The notes under the pieces were generated by a model that was not told the origin of the DNA, ran no database searches, and worked only from the letters and a program-made list of their open reading frames with translations. Of a stretch of 11,617 nt of DNA, positions 1-6,056 are shown one piece after another; within the stretch, counting starts at the first letter, position 1; the number at the start of each line of letters is the position of its first letter. This stretch comes from Thermoplasmata archaeon. GTDB taxonomy: Archaea > Thermoplasmatota > Thermoplasmata > Lutacidiplasmatales > UBA184. A program made the translations under genes and the position numbers. Where the stretch lies: NCBI GenBank assembly GCA_030039525.1, contig JASHVI010000099.1:1-11617 (forward strand), in the 5' to 3' direction.

Positions 1-537
1 AACCTCACCCCGAGCTACACCCTCGTCGGCGGGGCGAGCCCGCTCTCGGGGGCCTCGACCGCCCCGTACAACGCCTCGATCCCGTTCTACCTGAGGAACA
101 CGGGCAACTCGGCGGTGCAGGCGACCCTCACGCTCGCCGACGCGATCGAGCTCGCCGGCGACGGGTGGAACGCCTCCTTCACCGAGGCCGGCACCCGGAT
201 CAGCGCCCCCGTCACGATCCCGATCGACACGAACACGACCTTCACCCTCAACCTCGTCGCCCAGGACAACGTCGCGCTGCCGCCGGGGACGATCACGGTG
301 ATCGCGACGATCCTGAACGGTTCCGGCGGGGTCCGGATCCCGATCTCCCTCTCCGTCCCGGTGACGTCGGTCTCGATCGGCACCCCGGGGCTCGGGGTGG
401 TCGGCCCCTCGCTCGGGAGCCCCCCCGCCTACCCCGACTGGCTCGTGCCCGTCCTCAGCTTCGTCCCGGCCGCCGGCTTCGTCATCGGCATGGTCACCTG
501 GCGGTGGTACCGGACCCGCCGGTGGACGCGGAGGTAG
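1..537 (+). CDS. C-terminal part of a membrane-anchored surface protein (5' end outside window)
   Basis: The frame is open from base 1 to the TAG at 535-537, so the gene enters from the left; 178 residues are visible. Residues ~1-130 are beta-rich and Asn/Thr/Ser-rich with several N-x-S/T sequons. The stretch reading NASIPFYLRNTGNSAVQATL resembles CARDB or NEW3-type Ig-like domains, which often contain a phrase like 'LRNTGN', but I cannot name the family firmly. A hydrophobic segment at ~147-165 is followed by a basic end (WRWYRTRRWTRR), giving an outside-facing domain held by one C-terminal membrane helix. The next gene starts 1 base after the stop and encodes a protein of the same architecture, so the two are probably co-translated and may be partners. 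An internal GTG at 115 is in frame but the reading continues upstream of it, so it is not taken as the start. Confidence 0.85.
   Translation, partial: NLTPSYTLVGGASPLSGASTAPYNASIPFYLRNTGNSAVQATLTLADAIELAGDGWNASFTEAGTRISAPVTIPIDTNTTFTLNLVAQDNVALPPGTITVIATILNGSGGVRIPISLSVPVTSVSIGTPGLGVVGPSLGSPPAYPDWLVPVLSFVPAAGFVIGMVTWRWYRTRRWTRR
530..534 (+). promoter_or_regulatory. Shine-Dalgarno GGAGG that fixes a GTG start
   Basis: GGAGG overlaps the end of the upstream gene and sits four bases before the GTG at 539. It decides in favour of GTG over any later start and supports coupled translation of the two surface-protein genes. Confidence 0.6.
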
Positions 538-538
538 C

Positions 539-1369
539 GTGGCCGCCGCTCGCGCCCGTCGGTCCGTCGGCGCCCTCCTCGCGCTCCTCCTGGTCGTCGG
601 CCTCGGGGCCCTCGGCGCCCCGTCGCTCACCCCGCGGGCCTCCGCCCAGACGGTGACGACGGCGCTCGCCGGGCACCTCTCGGGACCGACGACGGTCGGG
701 GTCGGCCTGAAGGCGAACTACGTCGTGAACGCCACCGGCGGCCCCGCGATCGCCGCGAACGGGACGCAGGTGGGGAACCTCACCTACCAGGCCTCGATCG
801 TCGGGTTCAACACGACCTCGGCCTCGATCTCCCCCTCCCAGGGGGTCCTCATCAACGACACGGCGACCCTCAACCTCGTGGCGCCGAACCTCACGGAGAC
901 CCTCACGCTCTACGTCGACGTCGGCTCGAGCTACAACGGGGACAACCAGTCGACGAACCTCACCTACGTGATCAACATCATCCAGCCGATCGTCCTCTCC
1001 GCGAGTCTCACGGTCGTGGGCCCGAGCTCGGTGAAGGCCTTCTCGATCACCGTCGAGCTCGACGGCGCCGCCGTCGGCGTCGTGAACGTCCCCTCGCTGA
1101 CCGCCGGCCAGAGCTACCCGCTCACCTTCAGCTACGTCGGCGCCGGGCTCTCCGCGGGCTGGCACACCTTCACGATCTCCCTCGCCCAGGAGCACGGCGA
1201 CGTCGTCTTCGCCGGCGGGAGCGAGTCGTACTCGGCCTCCTTCTACGTCCCCGGCCCGGCGCCGGACAACACGCTCTGGATCCTCGCCGGCGCCGTCGCC
1301 CTCGCCGGGGCCGTCTTTATATGGGCGACCCGGGTCGGCGGCCGCCGCCGGTCGAAGGCGAAGCGCTAG
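539..1369 (+). CDS. Secreted, single-anchor surface protein of unknown function
   Basis: This 276-residue protein has an N-terminal signal (RARR then a hydrophobic core at ~10-28, likely cleavage after the ASA at 34-36). The ectodomain (~38-240) is beta-rich with about eight N-x-S/T sequons (for example N64, N74, N80, N91, N140). A membrane helix lies at ~244-264, followed by a basic cytoplasmic end (RRRSKAKR). The GTG start at 539 is supported by GGAGG at 530-534, four bases upstream, and by starting one base after the stop of the preceding gene, which suggests translational coupling. No catalytic motif is visible; the ectodomain reads like stacked Ig-like or CARDB-like folds (inference). 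I do not recognise a named family. Its 3' end carries an embedded TATA box for the next transcription unit. Confidence 0.88.
   Translation: MAAARARRSVGALLALLLVVGLGALGAPSLTPRASAQTVTTALAGHLSGPTTVGVGLKANYVVNATGGPAIAANGTQVGNLTYQASIVGFNTTSASISPSQGVLINDTATLNLVAPNLTETLTLYVDVGSSYNGDNQSTNLTYVINIIQPIVLSASLTVVGPSSVKAFSITVELDGAAVGVVNVPSLTAGQSYPLTFSYVGAGLSAGWHTFTISLAQEHGDVVFAGGSESYSASFYVPGPAPDNTLWILAGAVALAGAVFIWATRVGGRRRSKAKR
1316..1323 (+). promoter_or_regulatory. TATA box inside the end of the preceding gene
   Basis: TTTATATG is the best match to an archaeal TATA element in this part of the window. Transcription would start near 1345, about 35 bases before the zinc-ribbon start at 1380. It lies inside the membrane-helix codons of the upstream surface protein and forces TTT followed by ATA. 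All other isoleucines I read in that gene use ATC and its other phenylalanines use TTC, which suggests the bases are kept for promoter function. Confidence 0.55.
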
Positions 1370-1379
1370 CGGGGTTCGG

Positions 1380-1547
1380 ATGACGGGCGAGGCACGGTGC
1401 TCCTCCTGCGGGGTCGCCTTGAGCGGCCGCGGGGCCGTCCACTTCCCCTGCCCCGAGTGCGGCCGGCCGACGCTCGGCCGATGCGCCCGGTGCCGGGACC
1501 AGTCGGTCCCGTACCGATGCTCCGAGTGCTCCTTCGCCGGTCCGTAG
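1380..1547 (+). CDS. Zinc-ribbon microprotein, HVO_2753-like, linked to EF-1beta
   Basis: A 55-residue protein with four CxxC pairs: C7/C10, C24/C27, C35/C38 and C47/C50. The middle pair is the classic CPECG knuckle. Eight cysteines at this spacing would bind two zinc ions. Known family: archaeal HVO_2753-like zinc-finger microproteins have four such motifs and are commonly encoded directly beside elongation factor 1-beta; the Haloferax member has been linked to swarming and biofilm formation. Here EF-1beta begins 17 bases after the stop, which strongly supports the assignment. Some knuckles are degenerate (CSSCG, CARCR and CSECS instead of CPxCG). No clear Shine-Dalgarno sequence precedes the ATG. 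The molecular role (RNA, ribosome or protein contact) is not known from sequence. Confidence 0.88.
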   Translation: MTGEARCSSCGVALSGRGAVHFPCPECGRPTLGRCARCRDQSVPYRCSECSFAGP

Positions 1548-1564
1548 GCGGCTCCCGGTAGGCC

Positions 1565-1831
1565 ATGGGCGAGGTCGCGGTCCTCCTGCGGCTCATGCCG
1601 AAGGGGGTCGACACCGACCTCAAGGCGATGGCCGCGGGGGTCCGCGCCGCGGTCCCCGATGCGGCGAAGCTGCGCGGGATGCAGGTCAAGGACATCGCCT
1701 TCGGTCTGAAGGCGCTGCTCGTCAGCGTCGTCATGGCCGACTCGGGCGGCGTCCTCGAGGCGACGGAGAGCGCGTTGAAGGCGCTCCCCGAGGTCGAGTC
1801 GGTCGAGGTCCTCGAGGAGGGCCTCCTGTAG
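1565..1831 (+). CDS. ef1b: Translation elongation factor 1-beta (aEF-1beta)
   Basis: An 88-residue protein, the normal length for archaeal EF-1beta, which consists only of the C-terminal guanine-nucleotide-exchange domain of the eukaryotic factor. It catalyses GDP/GTP exchange on EF-1alpha in the cytoplasm, recharging it for aminoacyl-tRNA delivery. Supporting text includes the start MGEVAVLLRLMPKGVDTDL, the central VKDIAFGLKALLVSVVMADSGG and the end EVESVEVLEEG, which follow the alternating strand/helix pattern of the ferredoxin-like fold and end in the usual 'V.S..V.....' strand. The ATG at 1565 gives the canonical N-terminus. It lies between the zinc-ribbon gene (17-base gap) and the membrane hydrolase gene (12-base gap), all on the same strand, so one transcript is likely. 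Confidence 0.95.
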   Translation: MGEVAVLLRLMPKGVDTDLKAMAAGVRAAVPDAAKLRGMQVKDIAFGLKALLVSVVMADSGGVLEATESALKALPEVESVEVLEEGLL

Positions 1832-1843
1832 GCCGATCGGCCC

Positions 1844-2830
1844 GTGGACCTCCTCACCCACATCCTCACCGCCTACCTGCTCGCGTACGGGCTCGTCGGC
1901 TTCCGACCGGCGTACCTCGCCGCCGGCGCCCTCGCGGGAGGGCTCCCCGACGCCGACATCCTCCTCTACCCGCTCTGGAAGCGCTTCCCGATCCTGCGGC
2001 ACCACGGGATCACCCACTCGCTCCCGGGCGTCACGATCATCGCCGTCGGCGGGGCGCTCCTCGCGCCGCTGATCGCCGGCGGGAGCGCGCTCGTCTACTT
2101 CGGCCTCTTCTTCGCCGGGGGCGCGCTGCACATCCTCGAGGACGCCTTCACGAACTTCTCGGTCCCCCCGCTGCTCCCGTTCAGCGACCGCCGCCTCCAG
2201 CTCGACGCGGACCGGGCGGTGAACTTCGTGACGCTGATCGTCTCGGCCCTCTCCTTCTACCTGCTCCTCGGCGTCGAGCGGGACCACGTCGCCTTCTCGA
2301 TCTACCTCGCGACCCTCTACGGTCTCGCCGCCTTCTTCGTCGCCTACTTCGCGATCCGCCTCGCCGGGCGCCTGCGGGTGGGCCGGCTCCTGAAGCGCAT
2401 CGGCCCGTTCGACGTCGTCGTCGCGACCTCCAACCCGCTCGACTGGATGCTGCTGAGCGAGCGGAAGGAGGGGGGCCGGATGACGACGGTCTACGGGCGC
2501 TTCCGACTCTTCCGGGGGCTCCTCGAGCCGCCGCGGAGCGTCTCGGCGCCGATGGAGGCGGTCCCGGGGGTCTCCGGGCCGATCGCGGACCGGGCCGACG
2601 CCCTCGCGCGCTCGTACCCGCTCGCCCGCAAGGCCTTCCGGTTCCTCGACGACACCTACCACTTCGCCGACGCCGAGGAGGGACCCCGCGGCTGGGCCGT
2701 CACCTGGTACTCCCTCGAGTTCGCGCTCTTCGGCCGGGCCGCCGGCGTCCGCGTCTCCTTCGACCCCGCCGGCGCGCCGACGGTGCGGCGGGCCTGGTAC
2801 GCCCCGCGCCCTGCGACGCCCAGCGCCTGA
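1844..2830 (+). CDS. YdjM/YfhP-type membrane-bound metal-dependent hydrolase
   Basis: A 328-residue inner-membrane protein of the YdjM (formerly DUF457) family. Likely metal-ligand signatures are present in order: H6 in LLTHILTAYLL, the PDAD motif at 35-38, RHHGITHS at 52-59 and HILEDAFTN at 96-104, followed by PPLLPFSDRRL. Hydrophobic helices lie at about 10-33, 63-80, 82-98, 133-147 and 153-173. After ~190 comes a soluble tail containing TSNPLDWMLLSE and DDTYHFADAEE, resembling the long version typified by Bacillus YfhP, which is also about 327 residues. Family members are called hydrolases by their His/Asp pattern; the substrate is not established. The GTG at 1844 gives an N-terminus that places the conserved first histidine at residue 6, as usual. 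The gene follows EF-1beta by 12 bases and ends 10 bases from a convergent gene. Confidence 0.85.
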   Translation: MDLLTHILTAYLLAYGLVGFRPAYLAAGALAGGLPDADILLYPLWKRFPILRHHGITHSLPGVTIIAVGGALLAPLIAGGSALVYFGLFFAGGALHILEDAFTNFSVPPLLPFSDRRLQLDADRAVNFVTLIVSALSFYLLLGVERDHVAFSIYLATLYGLAAFFVAYFAIRLAGRLRVGRLLKRIGPFDVVVATSNPLDWMLLSERKEGGRMTTVYGRFRLFRGLLEPPRSVSAPMEAVPGVSGPIADRADALARSYPLARKAFRFLDDTYHFADAEEGPRGWAVTWYSLEFALFGRAAGVRVSFDPAGAPTVRRAWYAPRPATPSA

Positions 2831-2840
2831 GCGCGGCGGC

Positions 2841-4358
2841 TCACCAGACGTAGCCCAGCGGGTCCTCGTCGGCGGGCTCCGCGGGGGGCTCCTCGGCCGA
2901 TGACGCGGGCTCCTCCTCGGGAGGCGGGGGGCGCCCGCGGCGCCGTCGCACGACCGCGGCCGCGCCCAGGGAAGCCCCTCCGACCGCCGCGACGGCCAGG
3001 AGCAGGAGCTGGAGCGTCCCGAGCGGCGCCTTCGGCACCGGCAGCACGGTCAGGTTCCCGAGCGTCGGACCTTCGACCCCCCGGACGGTCCGGGTCGGGA
3101 CGCCGAAGGCGTGCCCGGCGACGGTCCGGTGGGTCGGAGGGACGGAGAGCGTCGGGGCGGGCCGGAGGGCGGCGATCACCGCCTCGGCATCCGGCACCTC
3201 CTCCGGATAGCCCTGGACCACGAGCCCCGAGGAGACGTTCGAGGAGCCGCTGGGCCCGGACGGCTCCGGGGGAAGACCGGCCGACGCGGGCCAGAAGGCG
3301 GTTCCGTTCGGCGTGTCGTAGACCCCGGCCCCCGTGAGCTCTAGCGAGAACGGCGCCACCGTCGCGCTCGCCGCCTCCCACCCGAGATGCGAGGGGTCCG
3401 ACGCGCCGTAGTCGAGCGCGGGAGTGGACTCGTTCGAGTCGCAGGGCCGCTGGGCGAGGTCGCAGCCGCCGCCGAACCCGGCGTACCGGTAGGTCGCGTT
3501 CGGGACGAGCAATCCGCCCTCGAGCAGGGTCGAGCCGTTGCCGGTCGTCGCGAGCGAGAGGGCGACGTCCTCGGCGAGCCCGGTCGAATTGAGCGGGCCG
3601 GCGTCCCGGCCGGCGACGGAGAGGAGGGTCGGCGAGACCGGCGCGACCTGGCCCGAGATCGTCCCCCCGCTCGGCGGGAGCAGGGCGCCGGCGTAGCTCC
3701 AGCCCCCGCCGTAGGTGACCGAGGCGTTCTCCTCGGCCCTCGCCTCGGAGCTCCAGGAGTCGTTCGCCGCCAGCGTCGCCGGCACGAGCCCCAGCGGGGA
3801 GAGCATCTGGAAGGCGCCGGTCGAGTTCGCCGCGCTGCTCGCGTTGAACCACTCTCCTTCCGGGCCCCCGGGCGAGGCGATCTCCTGCCAGGAGAGGTTG
3901 ATCGTGATCTGCGCGGAGAGGGTGAGCGACTCGTAGACGAGGCCGAGGGCGGACACGTTCGTCCCGTTCTCCGCGACCGTCGCCTCCCGGGTGAGGGTCA
4001 GCGAGGCGTTCTCGAACTCGGCCCCGGCGCTCCGGGCCGTGAGGTTGTACTCCGGCGCGGTGCAGTCCGGGTAGCAGGCGGCGAGGAACCCCTCCGTGCC
4101 GATCGCCCGGGTCAGGGTGAGCGTCAGGAGGCTCGGCGTGTCGTTGATCTGCGAGAGCACGACGGCGTAGTCGGTGTGATCGTTGTAGGTCACCGCCACC
4201 TGGCCGACCTCCCCGTTGCCGGCGGCGGCGAGGAAGCCCCCGTAGGCCCACGGCGGGACCCCGGCCGGCGCCGTGTGGATCATCGTCGCGCCCGCGGGGG
4301 GCACGAGCGACCCGAGCAGGGCGATCCCGATCGCGATCCCGACGCCCCGAGGGGACAT
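2841..4358 (-). CDS. Sequon-rich secreted surface protein with C-terminal anchor, function unknown
   Basis: A 505-residue protein. It has a short N-terminal signal (hydrophobic ~7-22, possible cleavage after PAGA), a large Ser/Thr/Asn/Gly-rich ectodomain to ~440, a membrane helix at ~446-470, then RRRRGR and an acidic, proline-rich cytoplasmic tail (PPPPEEEP...). I count about 17 N-x-S/T sequons (for example N72, N105, N117, N131, N134, N154, N257, N274, N287, N435), expected for a glycosylated archaeal surface protein. Two close cysteine pairs (C95/C99 and C299/C306) could form small disulfide loops. Residues ~60-260 are predicted beta-sheet-rich. No enzyme motif is visible and I do not recognise the family. 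The ATG at 4358 is the only good start in front of the signal. It is transcribed divergently from a winged-helix gene starting 121 bases away, which might regulate it (inference). Confidence 0.82.
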   Translation of the reverse strand: MSPRGVGIAIGIALLGSLVPPAGATMIHTAPAGVPPWAYGGFLAAAGNGEVGQVAVTYNDHTDYAVVLSQINDTPSLLTLTLTRAIGTEGFLAACYPDCTAPEYNLTARSAGAEFENASLTLTREATVAENGTNVSALGLVYESLTLSAQITINLSWQEIASPGGPEGEWFNASSAANSTGAFQMLSPLGLVPATLAANDSWSSEARAEENASVTYGGGWSYAGALLPPSGGTISGQVAPVSPTLLSVAGRDAGPLNSTGLAEDVALSLATTGNGSTLLEGGLLVPNATYRYAGFGGGCDLAQRPCDSNESTPALDYGASDPSHLGWEAASATVAPFSLELTGAGVYDTPNGTAFWPASAGLPPEPSGPSGSSNVSSGLVVQGYPEEVPDAEAVIAALRPAPTLSVPPTHRTVAGHAFGVPTRTVRGVEGPTLGNLTVLPVPKAPLGTLQLLLLAVAAVGGASLGAAAVVRRRRGRPPPPEEEPASSAEEPPAEPADEDPLGYVW

Positions 4359-4423
4359 GGTGGTGGTGGGCGCCCGCGGTCCGTTTCCGGGGGCCCTGTC
4401 GCCGTCTGGGACCGGGACCGAGG

Positions 4424-4430
4424 TCTATAA
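4424..4430. promoter_or_regulatory. TATA box in the divergent promoter region
   Basis: TCTATAA followed by GG lies in the 121 bases between the divergent starts at 4358 (minus) and 4480 (plus). For the plus gene, transcription would begin near 4455, giving a leader of about 25 bases that contains GGGAGGAG at 4459-4466. The complement reads TTATAGA, so the same element could also seed minus-strand transcription with a roughly 40-base leader. That second use is speculative. Confidence 0.55.
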
Positions 4431-4479
4431 GGGCCCCTCCCTGTTGAACCCCCCGGTCGGGAGGAGCCCCCGATCGCCG

Positions 4480-5595
4480 ATGCACGGGCTCACGGAGGCC
4501 GAGGCGCGCGTGGTCTGGTCGGCGCTCGCGCAGCCGGGGGCGCCGGAGCGCGAGCGACTGCAGGGGAGCGGGCTCCCCTCCTCGACGTACCACGCGACCC
4601 GGCGACGCGCCTACGAGGAGGGCTGGCTGCGGGACCGGTACGTCCCCGACCCGTTCACGATCGGCCGTTCGACGGTCAGCTTCGTGCTCGGGCGCCCGTA
4701 CGCGGACGAGACGGCGGCGCTGGTCCAGCGCTGGGCCTCGACCGACGGCAACGCCGTGGTCTGGACCGGGACCCCGATGGTCCTCGGCGTCTTCTTCCAC
4801 GGCTCCCCGCCGATCGCGCGCCGGGTGATCTCCCGCTTCGCCGACGACGCGCGGGTCCGGGACCTCGTCTCCCTCACCGTCGATCTCACGGAGACGCGGA
4901 TCCCCGTCTACTTCGACTTCGAGGGGGCCTGGGCCCGCGTCGCCGGGCTGCCGACCTCCTCCGAGTACCCGTTCGGGCTCGGGATCGGTGCGACCGGACC
5001 GTCGGTCCCCACCGCGGGCCGGCCCCTCCCGGACCGGCTGAGGAACTCCGCCCGCGAGCTCCTGGATCGGCCGTTCGTCCCCCCGGAGGGGGGCCTCGCC
5101 CGGTGGCTCGGGCAGGGCGGGCTCGACCGGCGCCAGCGGGAGCTCTTCGACTCCGGGTACCTCCACCTGAGGACCTTCCTCGACGCCTCCCGGCTCCCGG
5201 AGTATCGGGGCCGTCGGATGGACCAGCTCGTCCTCGTCACCGGGGAGATGCGGGAGCGCCGGGACCCGACCTCGCTCCTGGCCGAGCTCCGCACCGTCCA
5301 CGGGATCTCGCCGTTCCTCTTCGCCTACGAGGGCTCCCGGGTGCTCCTCGGCATGATGGGTCACAGCGGCGTCGTACCGGGGAGCCCCGAGTCCGGGGGA
5401 GCCCCGTCCGCCCCGCTCGGCTCGGTGCTGCGCGACACCCTGTCGAAGCGGATGCAGCGCGTCGACGTATATCGCGAGGAGTCGGGGACGGTCCGGTTCC
5501 CGGTCGACCACCGGTACTCGCCGCTGCTGAGGACGCCGGGGGCCGAGGCCCCTGCGGTGGTCCGCCCCCGCCTGCGGTCCGCGGTTCCGGCCTAG
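4480..5595 (+). CDS. Winged-helix DNA-binding regulator-like protein with duplicated sensor-like modules
   Basis: A 371-residue protein, probably cytoplasmic, with no signal or membrane helix. Residues ~1-55 read as a winged helix-turn-helix: helix TEAEARVVWSALAQ, then GLPSSTYHATRRRAYEEGWL, which looks like a recognition helix followed by the wing (LRDRYVPDP). Two later stretches resemble each other, ~66-110 (VSFVLGRPYADETAALVQRW...VLGVFFHG) and ~249-297 (QLVLVTGEMRERRDPTSLL...VLLGMMGH). Each is strand-helix-strand ending in a glycine-rich hydrophobic strand, suggesting a duplicated ferredoxin-like unit of the Lrp/AsnC ligand-domain kind (inference). The ATG at 4480 is chosen over an in-frame ATG at 4273 because the latter lies upstream of the TATA box and overlaps the divergent gene. 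GGGAGGAG lies 13 bases before the ATG. Target genes are unknown; the divergent surface-protein gene is the obvious candidate. Confidence 0.75.
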   Translation: MHGLTEAEARVVWSALAQPGAPERERLQGSGLPSSTYHATRRRAYEEGWLRDRYVPDPFTIGRSTVSFVLGRPYADETAALVQRWASTDGNAVVWTGTPMVLGVFFHGSPPIARRVISRFADDARVRDLVSLTVDLTETRIPVYFDFEGAWARVAGLPTSSEYPFGLGIGATGPSVPTAGRPLPDRLRNSARELLDRPFVPPEGGLARWLGQGGLDRRQRELFDSGYLHLRTFLDASRLPEYRGRRMDQLVLVTGEMRERRDPTSLLAELRTVHGISPFLFAYEGSRVLLGMMGHSGVVPGSPESGGAPSAPLGSVLRDTLSKRMQRVDVYREESGTVRFPVDHRYSPLLRTPGAEAPAVVRPRLRSAVPA

Positions 5596-5678
5596 GCGGA
5601 CCTCCGCCCCGGAGCGCGGGGGACTCTTACCGGGGCCCCCCAGAAGGGCTTTCGCACCCCCCTCCGCGAGGGAAGCCC

Positions 5679-5686
5679 ATTTATGG
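5679..5686 (+). promoter_or_regulatory. TATA box for a leaderless OB-fold gene
   Basis: ATTTATGG is embedded in strongly GC-rich flanks. Its core A at 5683 lies 26 bases before the A of the ATG at 5709, the distance expected between a TATA box and the transcription start. The mRNA therefore probably begins at or next to the start codon; no Shine-Dalgarno sequence is present. Confidence 0.6.
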
Positions 5687-5708
5687 GGCGCCGCGTGGCC
5701 CCCCTCCG

Positions 5709-5999
5709 ATGGTCGGCATTGCGACGCTCCAAGCCAACGCGAACGCGAACGTGGAGGGGAAGATCACCGCGATCTCCCCGATCCGTCAGGTCAACTCCAT
5801 GCGCGGTCCCTCGCAGGTCGCCGACGCGACGCTCCAGGACGAGAGCGGGTCGATCGGGCTGACGCTCTGGGGCGCGGACGCGACGAAGTACCAGGTCGGC
5901 CAGCGGATCAAGGTCGTCGACGGCTGGGTGAAGGAGTACCGCGGGAAGCTCCAGCTCTCCCTCGGCCGGAGCGGCCGGATCGAGGTCCTTTCCGGGTAG
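5709..5999 (+). CDS. Small OB-fold single-stranded-DNA-binding protein (RPA/SSB-like)
   Basis: A 96-residue single OB-fold protein. Features in order: strand VEGKITAISPIRQV (15-28), linker loop (29-36), strand pair ADATLQDESGSIGLTLWG (38-55) with the W54 typical of RPA-type folds, then VGQRIKVVDGWVKEYRGKLQLSLGRSGRIEVL (63-94). The 'D.SG.I.LTLWG' and 'YRGKLQLS.GRSG.IE' phrases are characteristic of archaeal RPA/SSB-family OB domains and their small crenarchaeal-SSB- or SOSS-B-like relatives. Role: binding single-stranded nucleic acid in replication or repair. The ATG at 5709 is favoured over longer in-frame starts, which would place the TATA box inside the gene and add low-complexity sequence. 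The N-terminus has an odd NANANV run. It is monocistronic, flanked by its own promoter and the next gene's promoter. Confidence 0.85.
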   Translation: MVGIATLQANANANVEGKITAISPIRQVNSMRGPSQVADATLQDESGSIGLTLWGADATKYQVGQRIKVVDGWVKEYRGKLQLSLGRSGRIEVLSG

Positions 6000-6026
6000 G
6001 GCTCCCCCCGGTCGGCGCCGTCCAGC

Positions 6027-6036
6027 GATAAGTATC
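6027..6036 (+). promoter_or_regulatory. TATA box for the leaderless PNGase A-like gene
   Basis: GATAAGTATC, the most AT-rich run between 5999 and 6057, has its central A (6031) 26 bases before the GTG at 6057. This supports a leaderless mRNA starting at the GTG and decides in favour of that start. Confidence 0.6.
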
Positions 6037-6056
6037 TGCGGCCGTTACGGGGGCCC

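Noticed and set aside
494..2662. 722-residue open frame on the minus strand
   Set aside because: Antisense to four genes including EF-1beta; charged low-complexity product.
4273..4479. N-terminal extension of the winged-helix gene from an ATG at 4273
   Set aside because: The extension would start inside the divergent gene and upstream of the TATA box at 4424-4430; its residues look like non-coding DNA. The start at 4480 follows a Shine-Dalgarno-like site.
2656..5511. 951-residue open frame on the minus strand
   Set aside because: It overlaps two well-supported genes (2841-4358 and 4480-5595). The product is almost all R, P, G, A and E without any domain, typical of the antisense of high-GC codons.
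5103..5708. Long N-terminal extension of the OB-fold protein
   Set aside because: It overlaps the end of the winged-helix gene, contains the TATA box at 5679-5686, and reads as Pro/Arg/Gly-rich noise before the clean OB-fold start at 5709.
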